A stretch of 8,343 bases of DNA from Acidobacteriota bacterium (GTDB lineage Bacteria; Acidobacteriota; Terriglobia; Terriglobales; Acidobacteriaceae), in contig JANXQR010000761.1 of NCBI GenBank assembly GCA_025353435.1, positions 1 through 8,343 on the forward strand, read 5' to 3'. Position 1 is the first letter of the stretch. Each line of letters begins with the position of its first letter. The position numbers and the translations under genes are program-made. The notes under the pieces were generated by a model that was given only the letters and a program-made list of their open reading frames with translations, ran no database searches and was not told the origin of the DNA. Shown here one piece after another: positions 1 through 6,506 of this stretch.

Positions 1-646
1 CGAGCGGCATGAACTCGATGAAGCGCACGATTACGTCTTCGCGCCGCGCAAAGTGGGCGAAGCTTTCCACTTGGTCGTCGTTGAAGCCGCGCAGCAGCAC
101 GCAGTTGATCTTGATGGGAGTGAGGCCGGCTTCACGCGCCGCGCGAATGCCGCCCAGGACTGCCGTGTGACTGCCGGGAACTCTGGTGATGCGCTCGAAT
201 GTGGGGGCGTCGACCGCATCCATGCTGATGGTGACGCGATTGAGCCCCGCCTGCTTCAGAGGCTTGGCAAGGCCATCGAGCAGGTGGCCGTTGGTGGTGA
301 GCGCCAGGTCGAGCGGCTCGCCAAATATGGTGCGGAGGCTGGCCAGTTCGCGCACCAGATCCAGCAGCCCGCGCCGTAGCAGCGGTTCCCCGCCGGTAAG
401 GCGCACCTTGGTGATGCCCAGGTCGACAAATAGCCGGATGATGCGCAGGTATTCTTCAATCCCCAGCTCCGGGTACTGTGCTCCAAGCTCCCCGGTGCGG
501 CAGTAGACACACTTGTAATTGCAGCGGTCGGTGATGGAAACCCGCAGGTCGTGGATCACGCGGCCGTGGCTGTCGGTCAGACGGGAAAGTCCCCGATCCG
601 CGGCTCGCGTGTCCGAAATTGGAAGAATGGGCAGGGAAGCGGCCAT
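1..646 (-). CDS. moaA: GTP 3',8-cyclase MoaA, C-terminus cut by window edge
   Basis: A radical-SAM enzyme for the first step of molybdenum cofactor synthesis, converting GTP to 3',8-cyclo-7,8-dihydro-GTP in the cytoplasm. The visible 215 residues carry the MoaA opening (LTDSHGR, then LRVSITDRCNYKCVYC). The cysteines of the radical-SAM CxxxCxxC motif are C42, C46 and C49. GGEP, which contacts SAM, is at 85-88, followed by TTNG (117-120) and SMDAV (141-145). The family is about 330 residues long, so the last third, with the second 4Fe-4S cluster that binds GTP, lies outside the window. I chose the ATG at 644-646. A TTG at 656-658, preceded five bases upstream by AGGTG, is a credible alternative start adding four residues. 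Other moa genes are not visible. It is the last gene of a leftward run behind two small protein genes. Confidence 0.95.
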   Translation of the reverse strand, partial: MAASLPILPISDTRAADRGLSRLTDSHGRVIHDLRVSITDRCNYKCVYCRTGELGAQYPELGIEEYLRIIRLFVDLGITKVRLTGGEPLLRRGLLDLVRELASLRTIFGEPLDLALTTNGHLLDGLAKPLKQAGLNRVTISMDAVDAPTFERITRVPGSHTAVLGGIRAAREAGLTPIKINCVLLRGFNDDQVESFAHFARREDVIVRFIEFMPL

Positions 647-733
647 GGTCACGTTCAAGGCTACACCTGATTGAAGCGAAAGCGATCCGGCCTGCAACAG
701 TACTTCAGTTTTTGCCCCTGGAATGGCGCCGAC

Positions 734-1012
734 TTAGTCGATGCGCGGAGTTCCGCGGCGCATCATCATCCCAGCCCCGCCCAATACCACGATGATGCCG
801 CAGGCAATGGCGAAATAGAACGCGATGGGATGCGCCCAGCCCGGCGAGTAGGTCAGGTCCTGGCCTACCCAAAGCAGCAAAATCGTTGCAATCACGGCAA
901 ATTGCCCGGCAATCACCAGGAAAGTGTGGCCAAGGTCGCGACGCTTGTCGAGCGCCTCCACTTGATCGGGGGTCAGGTGACGCTCTTCCGGGGGAAGCAG
1001 GGGGTTCGCCAT
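734..1012 (-). CDS. Small two-helix membrane protein, function unknown
   Basis: A 92-residue protein I do not recognise. The N-terminal ~28 residues are charged and proline-containing (MANPLLPPEERHL) and probably cytoplasmic. A hydrophobic segment at about 30-50 and a second at about 62-84 should each span the membrane. They are joined by a short loop (GQDLTYSPGWAHP), and the tail is basic (MMMRRGTPRID). I chose the ATG at 1010-1012 because AAGGAG lies six bases upstream; a longer in-frame reading to about 1264 would run over the next gene. It sits between the zinc-ribbon gene (106 bases upstream) and moaA (87 bases downstream), all leftward, so co-transcription is possible. Nothing in the sequence links it to molybdenum metabolism. 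Confidence 0.72.
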   Translation of the reverse strand: MANPLLPPEERHLTPDQVEALDKRRDLGHTFLVIAGQFAVIATILLLWVGQDLTYSPGWAHPIAFYFAIACGIIVVLGGAGMMMRRGTPRID

Positions 1013-1118
1013 CTTGTTCTCCTTGCGCGCTGCGGGGACCTCTCTTGCAGCCGCTTTCACTCTCGATTCAATCACATGCGAGTGGTTTGCGCCAGCCTCG
1101 CCGGGGGTAGGGGATGAG

Positions 1119-1397
1119 TTAATCCTGGAGGAACGCCAGAGTCTGCAGGCCCGCGATTTCGAACGGCTTGCGGCACCTGATGTTGACGCAGCCCAACTTG
1201 TCGTCGCGGCGCACCATGTAAGACTGCGCCTTGGCAAAGCGCGCCCGGTCGCGTTCGTCGGCATTGCGCGGCAAAGCAGCCCGCTTGCGGCGAACCACCC
1301 AGGTCACCTTGTATTCTCCCGGCTGCCCGCATTTTGGGCACGTAAGGGTGTGCGTTCGTTGCTCTGTTGTTTCGTTGAAAAAATCCTTCTCTTCCAT
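1119..1397 (-). CDS. Small zinc-ribbon protein, function unknown
   Basis: A 92-residue protein with two cysteine pairs. CPKC is at C20/C23 and a second pair at C70/C75 (CVNIRC), as expected for a four-cysteine zinc ribbon with a long insertion between knuckles. The insertion (about 30-66) is very basic (VVRRKRA, then DERDRARFAKAQSY) and could touch nucleic acid or another partner; that is inference. The acidic N-terminus (MEEKDFFNETTEQ) precedes the first knuckle. The ATG at 1395-1397 has GGAG ten bases upstream. Longer in-frame readings toward 1667 run across the divergent gene and look non-coding. It diverges from the basic small protein at 1513 and is the first gene of the leftward group ending in moaA. 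I cannot name a family. Confidence 0.7.
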   Translation of the reverse strand: MEEKDFFNETTEQRTHTLTCPKCGQPGEYKVTWVVRRKRAALPRNADERDRARFAKAQSYMVRRDDKLGCVNIRCRKPFEIAGLQTLAFLQD

Positions 1398-1466
1398 GGT
1401 CCCGTTTCTCCAGCTAAAATTCGGCCCGCGCCACTTTCGCTTGGGCTCAATCTCATTCATACTCGA

Positions 1467-1489
1467 CCTTGCGGCCCGGTAACGCAAGG
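1467..1489. promoter_or_regulatory. Perfect 7-bp inverted repeat in divergent spacer
   Basis: CCTTGCG (1467-1473) and CGCAAGG (1483-1489) are perfect reverse complements around a 9-base loop. They lie 24 bases upstream of the GTG start at 1513 and 70 bases upstream of the divergent start at 1397. This could be a repressor operator serving both genes or a leader stem-loop in the rightward transcript. I see no convincing promoter hexamers to choose between these. Confidence 0.4.
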
Positions 1490-1512
1490 CCGGATTGGGA
1501 CGGGGAGAGGCA

Positions 1513-1683
1513 GTGGCGAAACGCAAACCGGGACAGTTTTCTGCGACCAAGGCCGTGAAGGCCAACGCCCGCGAGCGTGTGGGCCAGCCCAAGCCCGCGC
1601 GCGTAGTGGTTGACACGCCGCGGACTGGCCGCCAGACCAAGCACAAACCCAAGATGGATGAGATCATTCAGCAGGAAGAATAG
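1513..1683 (+). CDS. Small highly basic protein, function unknown
   Basis: A 56-residue protein, rich in Lys and Arg through residue 47 with an acidic C-terminus (MDEIIQQEE). It has no hydrophobic stretch, so it should be cytoplasmic and may bind nucleic acid or ribosomes; that is inference from charge alone. I chose the GTG start at 1513 because GGAG (1504-1507) sits five bases upstream. A TTG at 1495 would lengthen it by six residues but would place the ribosome binding site inside the gene. A perfect inverted repeat lies in its leader. The VOC gene begins 32 bases after its stop, in the same direction, so the two may share a transcript. Its short length and low complexity leave some chance that it is not expressed. 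Confidence 0.55.
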   Translation: MAKRKPGQFSATKAVKANARERVGQPKPARVVVDTPRTGRQTKHKPKMDEIIQQEE

Positions 1684-1701
1684 GCAGTCGGGAGTTTCCC
1701 C

Positions 1702-1708
1702 AGGAGGT
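1702..1708 (+). promoter_or_regulatory. Strong ribosome binding site for the VOC gene
   Basis: AGGAGGT, a full complement to the 16S 3' end, lies seven bases before the ATG at 1716 and fixes that start. Confidence 0.8.
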
Positions 1709-1715
1709 AGTCAGC

Positions 1716-2081
1716 ATGGCAAAAGTTACTGGAGTGGGCGGAGTATTTTTCAAATCACGGGACCCCAAGGCGCAAGCCGCGTGGTACGCAGAGCATCTGG
1801 GGATCCCAAAATCCGACGACGGATCACTGATTTTTGACGGGCCTGATTCGGCGGGAATGACCGTCTTTGCACCGTTCCCCGCCGACACCAAGTACTTCGG
1901 GGATGGCCCGCAGCAGTCCATGGTGAATTTTCGAGTTGATGATCTTGACGCCCTGCTCAAGCAGCTCGCCGAGGCTGGCGTGCGCATCGATCCCAAGCGC
2001 CAGGACGAATCGTACGGGCGCTTCGCCTGGATCTGGGATCCTGAAGGCAATCGCATCGAGCTGTGGCAGCTAGGCGTGTGA
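1716..2081 (+). CDS. VOC (glyoxalase/bleomycin resistance fold) protein
   Basis: A 121-residue, single-domain vicinal oxygen chelate protein with the usual two beta-alpha-beta-beta-beta halves. The first half opens with VGGVFFKSRDPKAQAAWYAEHLG (about 7-29) and the second with VNFRVDDLDALLKQLAEAGV (70-89). It ends in the family's most conserved stretch, WDPEGNRIELWQ (107-118), where E115 is a likely metal ligand. The usual first-position His near residue 8 is absent, so it may not bind metal as glyoxalase I does and may be a resistance or unknown-substrate member. Specificity cannot be read from the sequence. No signal peptide is seen, so it is cytoplasmic. It probably follows the basic small protein in one transcript and faces the TonB_C gene across a hairpin. 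Confidence 0.88.
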   Translation: MAKVTGVGGVFFKSRDPKAQAAWYAEHLGIPKSDDGSLIFDGPDSAGMTVFAPFPADTKYFGDGPQQSMVNFRVDDLDALLKQLAEAGVRIDPKRQDESYGRFAWIWDPEGNRIELWQLGV

Positions 2082-2109
2082 CCTGAGAAGCAGCGATAAG
2101 TGGAGCGTT

Positions 2110-2135
2110 CCCGGGCCCAAGCAAGCCGGCCCGGG
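2110..2135. terminator. GC-rich hairpin between convergent genes
   Basis: CCCGGGCC (2110-2117) and GGCCCGGG (2128-2135) form a perfect 8-bp stem with a 10-base loop, lying between the two convergent stop codons (2081 and 2144). Neither strand has a run of T after the stem, so it is not a classical intrinsic terminator. Its position suggests bidirectional termination or 3'-end protection. Confidence 0.5.
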
Positions 2136-2141
2136 TCGCAG

Positions 2142-3545
2142 CTATTGTGACTGATTCAAGTTTGGCTGATTCACACTGTAGGGTCCGGGCAGTGCTGGCG
2201 CCTTTGGCGATGCTGCTTCGAACTTCGCCGCCTCGTTCGTACCCGTAGCCGTTCGCTTGGAGTAAATGCGGAATTGCACAGTGAGATCGACCTCAACCGG
2301 CACCGCCTTGCCGTCCTTCATTCCCGGCTCAAAGCTCGCTTTGCGAATAGTTTCCACCGCGTTCTCATCCAGGCCAAAGCCGATGGGGCGGCCAATCGCC
2401 ACCTCTTGCGGCTTTCCATCCGGCCCAACAATCACGTGATACATCGCCATACCGGCCACGCCGTTTTTTTGAGCATATTCGTTCGAGGGCGGCTCAAAGG
2501 CCATGGTCAGCCGCGGCTTCGTATCTACCTGATTCGTCCGCAACACTGCTGAATCACTGGGCTTGTAGTCTGCCTTGTCGGCAATCGCCTTGTAATAGAG
2601 CTTCCAGTAGTCAGGAAGGGTGGCCACCATGCGGTCATCAATGCTGGGAGAAAAAATGTGATCGAGCGCCGTCCGCAGCATACGGTTGGCCTCTTCCTGG
2701 GACGTGGTGATCGTGACGCCATGGCGGCTTGTTTCAGCATCTTTCAGGGCCGGGGCGATTGCCGTCGCGTTTGTTGCTGGGGTGGCGGTCTGGGGCGCTG
2801 TGGCCGGTTGTTGCGCTTCGGCCGTCGTGGTCGGACTCGCCGCCAGTGCCTGAGCCGCAGCCATCGCAGCCGGTTTTGCCGTTGCCGCGGCCTTCTTGTC
2901 GTTCCCCTTCTTCTTTTCCAGCTTTTCCGGTTTCGGCTTCTTCGGCGTGACTACAATTTCGCGGTCGATGGTGATCTTCAACGGCTTCTTCTTCGACGTG
3001 AGCTTCACCCGGTCGACATTCGCCGACTGGTCTTGCGTGGCCAACGCGCCCAGAAAATGCAGCCCGTAGCGCTCGCCCTCCAGCTCCACGTGGTGCTTAT
3101 CCACCTTGACGCGGTCAATCTGCACCAGGCTCAATGTGTAGGAAGCCTTCGGCGAATTGCCGCCCAGCTCACCCTTCTCATTGAAATGGAGGGTGTTGTC
3201 CAGGTAGCCGCCGCGCAAATAGAAGGTCTTGCCTTCCAACTGCTGCCGGAGTTGATCCTCGGCCACAGCCATTTCCTGGATTTCAGCGGCAGAGGGCGCA
3301 TCCGCATGCGCGTCGGGCTTGGAGGGGTCCGCTAAGGGCGTCTGGGCCGGGTCGGCCGCCTGGGCTGCGGGAGCCGCCTGCTGCGTATCCGGGGTTGGCG
3401 CCGGGGTCGTCGGGGCAGGCGATTGGGCAAATATGATGGTGCCGCACGCCAATATCGTGACGCACGCGAGCGCTGCGAGAGTCAAAGCAGCTCGCAAGGA
3501 GAAAGGCCTGCACATGGCAGTGCCGGGGGGGATTTCTCTAAGCAT
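2142..3545 (-). CDS. Secreted protein with TonB-type C-terminal domain
   Basis: A 467-residue exported protein. Residues 11-40 form a signal peptide: a basic start (MCRPFSLR), a hydrophobic core, then cleavage near IFA/QS. A Pro/Ala/Gln-rich linker follows (about 41-85). A folded segment rich in alternating beta-like sequence comes next (about 95-200, including YLRGGYLDNTLHFNEKGELG) and I do not recognise it. Then come a Lys-rich and Ala/Thr/Pro-rich linker (about 203-268) and a short mixed region. The C-terminal TonB_C domain at about 362-431 has GMAMYHVIVGPDGKPQEVAI and the closing FEPGMKDGKAVPVEVDLTVQFRI. Here the domain is carried after a cleavable signal rather than a TonB membrane anchor, so an energy-transducing role is doubtful. 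No start has a clear ribosome binding site: ATG 3545, ATG 3515 (which gives the tidiest signal peptide) and TTG 3611 are all possible. Confidence 0.83.
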   Translation of the reverse strand: MLREIPPGTAMCRPFSLRAALTLAALACVTILACGTIIFAQSPAPTTPAPTPDTQQAAPAAQAADPAQTPLADPSKPDAHADAPSAAEIQEMAVAEDQLRQQLEGKTFYLRGGYLDNTLHFNEKGELGGNSPKASYTLSLVQIDRVKVDKHHVELEGERYGLHFLGALATQDQSANVDRVKLTSKKKPLKITIDREIVVTPKKPKPEKLEKKKGNDKKAAATAKPAAMAAAQALAASPTTTAEAQQPATAPQTATPATNATAIAPALKDAETSRHGVTITTSQEEANRMLRTALDHIFSPSIDDRMVATLPDYWKLYYKAIADKADYKPSDSAVLRTNQVDTKPRLTMAFEPPSNEYAQKNGVAGMAMYHVIVGPDGKPQEVAIGRPIGFGLDENAVETIRKASFEPGMKDGKAVPVEVDLTVQFRIYSKRTATGTNEAAKFEAASPKAPALPGPYSVNQPNLNQSQ

Positions 3546-3630
3546 ATTTTTATACCGTTGAAGAAACTTTAGCAGGATTTTGGCTGGTTTGAACCAATAA
3601 ATCTCCGCCAAACCTGGCCAAAGGTGCTGG

Positions 3631-4383
3631 TTACCCCGCGTTTTCTGGCCTCCTCAGCCGCCACAGCACCCGCCGGAAAAGCCCCATCACGCGGCGTGTG
3701 TCGAGCGACGACAGCTTCAGCTTGCGCAGCAGTACGCGAACGTCATGCCGGTTGACGGCCTCCATCGAGGCCGGCGAATACGCCGCCGCCGTCATCGTCT
3801 CCTCGATCAGCCCGGCTAGCCGTTCGAGTGAGGCCGAGGGCGCCGCCGCCTCTCCGCCTTCATTCGACCGGACATTTTCAGCAGCCATAGGCCGCGCCAA
3901 CTCATACAGACATACCGCCGCCGCCTGCCCCAGGTTCATTGAAGGCTGGCGCGGGTCGGTGGGAATCTCCACCAGCACATGGCACCAAGACAGATCGTCG
4001 CGCGTGAGCCCATGTTTTTCCGGCCCCAACACCAGCGCTGCCCGGCCGCCGAGAGCGAGTTCCCGGTGCAGCAGCGGTTCCAGTTCCGGCAGTGAGACGA
4101 CCCGCTGATCCGGCTTGCGATGCGTCAGCGTGCCGGTGCCAGCGACAAAAGTGCAGCCCGTCACCGCTTCGGCCAGTGAGGCAAATTCTCCAGCGTTTTC
4201 GAGCACGTCCGGTGCGCCCACGGCGGACTTGGCTTCGCGCCAATGGGCCTCAAACGGCGCAGCCACGCTTAGGTTCGCAAAGCCGAAGTTGGCCATGGCC
4301 CGCGCCACCGCGCCTATATTGAGGGGGTTGCGCGGCGCGACAAGCACCACGTCAAGGCGTTCGCGTTGGGCTGAGGTCAGCAA
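3631..4383 (-). CDS. trmJ: TrmJ-like RNA 2'-O-methyltransferase (SPOUT/TrmH family)
   Basis: A SAM-dependent methyltransferase with the knotted SPOUT fold, probably methylating the ribose of tRNA position 32 or another structured RNA. With the TTG start at 4383 it is 250 residues, the usual size. Motif 1 (NPLNIGAVARAMANFGF, from residue 19, with R28 as the expected catalytic arginine) lies near the start. Motif 2 is LVLGPEKHGL (about 117-126), and motif 3 is PSMNLGQAAAVCLYEL (about 147-162). The C-terminal helical part, with RVLLRKLKLSSLDTRRVMG, resembles the tail of TrmJ. An ATG at 4470 would add 29 residues unlike the family and would overlap the divergent mtnB start by 18 bases, so I prefer TTG 4383. 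TACAAT ends seven bases before this start. The exact RNA target is inference. Confidence 0.87.
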   Translation of the reverse strand: MLTSAQRERLDVVLVAPRNPLNIGAVARAMANFGFANLSVAAPFEAHWREAKSAVGAPDVLENAGEFASLAEAVTGCTFVAGTGTLTHRKPDQRVVSLPELEPLLHRELALGGRAALVLGPEKHGLTRDDLSWCHVLVEIPTDPRQPSMNLGQAAAVCLYELARPMAAENVRSNEGGEAAAPSASLERLAGLIEETMTAAAYSPASMEAVNRHDVRVLLRKLKLSSLDTRRVMGLFRRVLWRLRRPENAG

Positions 4384-4390
4384 AGTCCGA

Positions 4391-4418
4391 TTGTAGAGCG
4401 GGCATCCAGTTGTAGAGC
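4391..4418. repeat. 9-bp direct repeat in the trmJ-mtnB divergent spacer
   Basis: TTGTAGAGC occurs at 4391-4399 and again at 4410-4418, 19 bases apart start to start, about two helical turns. The spacing places both copies on one face of the DNA between the divergent starts, as a dimeric regulator would need. The first copy overlaps a TACAAT -10-like hexamer (4390-4395) read leftward toward trmJ. Confidence 0.35.
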
Positions 4419-4452
4419 CTGAAACCGCGCCGTTGGTACACTCGTAGCACCC

Positions 4453-5109
4453 ATGGCTCCGAATCCGCATTCCCTACGTTCTGAGACTGACGCCCTGTGT
4501 GACCTTGCGCGGTGGTGCGCGGCGCGGGGATGGGTGCCCGCCACCAGCGGCAATTTCAGCGTGCGCGACGCAGTGTCGGGGCGGATTCACATTTCGCGCA
4601 GCGGCCTGGATAAAGGCCTGATCATGCCCGCTGACCTGCTCGAACTCGACGCCGAAGGCCATGTGCTCAGCGGCGACGGCAAGCCTTCGGCCGAAACAGG
4701 GCTGCACGTGGTCATCTATCGCGATCGTCCCGAGGCATTCGCTATCGCGCACGTTCACACCATCTTCAACACGCTGATTTCGGCGCTCTGCGAGTCAACC
4801 GGACACTTGGACATTCACGGCTACGAACTGCTGAAGGCGTTCTCGGGTGTGGAAACGCACGCTCATCATGAACGGATTCCGGTCATCGCCAATTCGCAGG
4901 ATTACCACACGCTGGCTCGCGAACTCGAAGAGGCGTTGGACGTGCATCCGAGGGCGCACGGCGTGCTGCTCAGCGCCCACGGACTTTATACTTGGGGCAC
5001 ATCGGTGGCTGAGGCGCGCCGCCACCTCGAGGCGCTGGAATTTCTGTTCGAGGTGGAATACCACCGGCTGGCTAGTGAAATTCGGCAATCAGATCTGGGT
5101 GCCCGCTGA
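4453..5109 (+). CDS. mtnB: Methylthioribulose-1-phosphate dehydratase MtnB
   Basis: A zinc enzyme of the class II aldolase fold that dehydrates 5-methylthioribulose-1-phosphate to the diketone 2,3-diketo-5-methylthiopentyl-1-phosphate in methionine salvage. At 218 residues it has the family length. The visible signatures are TSGNFSVRD (31-39), HISRSGLDKG (46-55), the zinc-binding HVH at H100/H102, and HGLYTWG (176-182), whose H176 is the expected third ligand. The ATG at 4453 has no Shine-Dalgarno sequence. A TACACT hexamer ends 10 bases before it, so the message may be nearly leaderless. It is the first gene of a rightward cluster with mtnD and mtnC and diverges from the RNA methyltransferase gene. 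Class II aldolases are similar to each other, but the two mtn neighbours settle the identity. Confidence 0.94.
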   Translation: MAPNPHSLRSETDALCDLARWCAARGWVPATSGNFSVRDAVSGRIHISRSGLDKGLIMPADLLELDAEGHVLSGDGKPSAETGLHVVIYRDRPEAFAIAHVHTIFNTLISALCESTGHLDIHGYELLKAFSGVETHAHHERIPVIANSQDYHTLARELEEALDVHPRAHGVLLSAHGLYTWGTSVAEARRHLEALEFLFEVEYHRLASEIRQSDLGAR

Positions 5110-5125
5110 ACGGGAAACTGGGTGG

Positions 5126-5165
5126 CCCACCTTCGGCGCGTCTTTGTTTTTGCGCCTAGGGTGGG
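5126..5165 (+). other. Intercistronic stem-loop before mtnD
   Basis: CCCACC (5126-5131) pairs with GGTGGG (5160-5165), and GGCGC (5135-5139) with GCGCC (5152-5156), across a 3x3 internal loop. The 12-base apical loop is T-rich. The stem ends two bases before the mtnD ribosome binding site, so it could stabilise or separate the mtnD part of the message. A shift in folding could also affect translation of mtnD. Confidence 0.5.
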
Positions 5166-5180
5166 ACGGAGGAATTCGAC

Positions 5181-5762
5181 ATGGCAGTTCTTCGCTTCCC
5201 CGCAGAGGACCGCAAGATCGAAAGCGAGCAGGAGATCCGGTCCACGCTGGCCGCGCTCGGCATCGACTACGAGCGCTGGAGTCTCGATCGCGTGCCGCCC
5301 GACAGCTCCGCCGACGCCGTATTGGCTGCCTATGCTGCGGAGATCGACGCCATGAAGCAGCGCGGAGGCTACGTGACGGCGGATGTGATTGACGTGAATC
5401 CCACCACGCCGAATCTCGAAGTCATGCTCGCCCGCTTCGACAAGGAACACACCCACGACGAAGACGAAGTGCGCTTCATCCTCGCCGGCAGGGGAATTTT
5501 CTTTCTGAACCTGGAAGGTCGTGTCGCTTCGGTTGAAGTCGGCCCCGGCGACATGCTGCGCGTGCCCCGCGGCACCACCCACTGGTTCACGCTGTGCGAA
5601 GACCGCCGCATCCGCGCCATCCGCTGGTTTCAGGACACCACCGGCTGGACGCCGCATTACACTGGCTCGGGCGTTGATGTGGATTATCAGCCGCTATGTT
5701 TCGGCCCGCAGTATCTTGGCGCGCGCGTCCACACGACCATCAGCATTGATCGGAGCGCATGA
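5181..5762 (+). CDS. mtnD: Acireductone dioxygenase MtnD
   Basis: A cupin-fold metalloenzyme that oxidises 1,2-dihydroxy-3-keto-5-methylthiopentene to formate and 4-methylthio-2-oxobutyrate (Fe form). The Ni form gives carbon monoxide and 3-methylthiopropanoate off the pathway. The protein has 193 residues, near the family norm. The metal ligands are plain: H90, H92 and E96 in HTHDEDEVRFILAG, and H134 in VPRGTTHWFTL, with the same spacing as the known Klebsiella enzyme (96/98/102/140). The ending IRWFQDTTGWTPHYTG is also typical. GGAGGA at 5168-5173 supports the ATG at 5181. The last codon overlaps the mtnC start (ATGA), indicating translational coupling. A stem-loop sits just before its ribosome binding site. 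The metal used cannot be read from sequence. Confidence 0.97.
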   Translation: MAVLRFPAEDRKIESEQEIRSTLAALGIDYERWSLDRVPPDSSADAVLAAYAAEIDAMKQRGGYVTADVIDVNPTTPNLEVMLARFDKEHTHDEDEVRFILAGRGIFFLNLEGRVASVEVGPGDMLRVPRGTTHWFTLCEDRRIRAIRWFQDTTGWTPHYTGSGVDVDYQPLCFGPQYLGARVHTTISIDRSA

Positions 5763-6493
5763 CCGAACCTGGCACGATTCCCGCCCCACCGAAGCTCTAT
5801 CTTCTCGACGTTGAAGGCACGGTTGCGCCGCTGACGCTGACCAGCGAACTGCTCTTTCCCTATGCGCGGAAGCATCTCGCCGATTTCCTGAAACAAAATC
5901 TAATGACGCCCGAGGTCCAGGCTGACTTGAAGCTTCTCGCGGAAGAGAATCGCGCGGAAGAGTCGCAGCTTTCCCCGACGTACGGCGTCGAAATCCGGAA
6001 CGAGTTATTTGCGCGCTCTTATCTCATGTGGCTCATGGACAACGATCGCAAATCGACTGCGCTCAAGAGCATTCAGGGCAAGATCTGGAAATCCGGCTTC
6101 GAATCCGGAGAGCTCACAGGGACGTTGTTCGACGACGTCCCCGAAGCGTTTCAGCGCTGGTCCGAGCATGCGCGCGTTGCCATCTACTCGTCAGGCTCCA
6201 CAGAAGCGCAGCAGCTTCTTTTTCGCCACTCGATATTTGGCGATCTCACACCGCTCATCTCCAGCTACTTCGATACGCGAGTCGGGGCCAAGGGTGAAGC
6301 CGCCAGCTACGCCGCGATCGCCGCAGCCATGCAGATCGCGCCTGCTGAAATGCTGTTTCTTTCCGATGCCGTGCGCGAACTTGACGCTGCCCACGATGCC
6401 AGCTGCCAGACCCGCCTCGTCAACCGCCCCGGCAACGCCATCGTCGACGACGCCCACGGCCACATCGCACTTGAATCCTTCGCGGCCTTATAG
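5759..6493 (+). CDS. mtnC: Enolase-phosphatase E1, MtnC
   Basis: A bifunctional HAD-superfamily enzyme. It enolises 2,3-diketo-5-methylthiopentyl-1-phosphate and then removes the phosphate, giving the acireductone used by MtnD. It has 244 residues, usual for the family. HAD motif I is DVEGT, with D17 the nucleophile and E19 in place of the usual second Asp, as is characteristic of E1. Motif II is YSSGS (143-147), motif III K178 in GAKGEAASY, and motif IV SDAVRELDA with D203 and E207. The helical cap between motifs I and II includes NELFARSYLMWLM. Its ATG overlaps the mtnD stop by four bases, with GGAG (5752-5755) only three bases upstream, so it depends on coupling to mtnD. In pathway order it acts between MtnB and MtnD, although the gene comes third. 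Confidence 0.95.
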   Translation: MTEPGTIPAPPKLYLLDVEGTVAPLTLTSELLFPYARKHLADFLKQNLMTPEVQADLKLLAEENRAEESQLSPTYGVEIRNELFARSYLMWLMDNDRKSTALKSIQGKIWKSGFESGELTGTLFDDVPEAFQRWSEHARVAIYSSGSTEAQQLLFRHSIFGDLTPLISSYFDTRVGAKGEAASYAAIAAAMQIAPAEMLFLSDAVRELDAAHDASCQTRLVNRPGNAIVDDAHGHIALESFAAL

Positions 6494-6506
6494 GTTCTAA
6501 TAAATC

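Noticed and set aside
1014..1613. Rightward 199-codon frame
   Set aside because: It crosses the zinc-ribbon gene and the divergent spacer, and shows no domain or ribosome binding site.
2658..3335. Rightward 225-codon frame rich in Arg, Gly and Leu
   Set aside because: It is the antisense shadow of the TonB_C protein gene, whose signal peptide, linkers and C-terminal domain make sense.
4384..4452. SAM or other methionine-related riboswitch before mtnB
   Set aside because: The spacer is only 69 bases and contains no multi-helix riboswitch core or terminator.
4986..5657. Leftward 223-codon frame
   Set aside because: It is antisense to mtnD and the end of mtnB, which have clear catalytic motifs.
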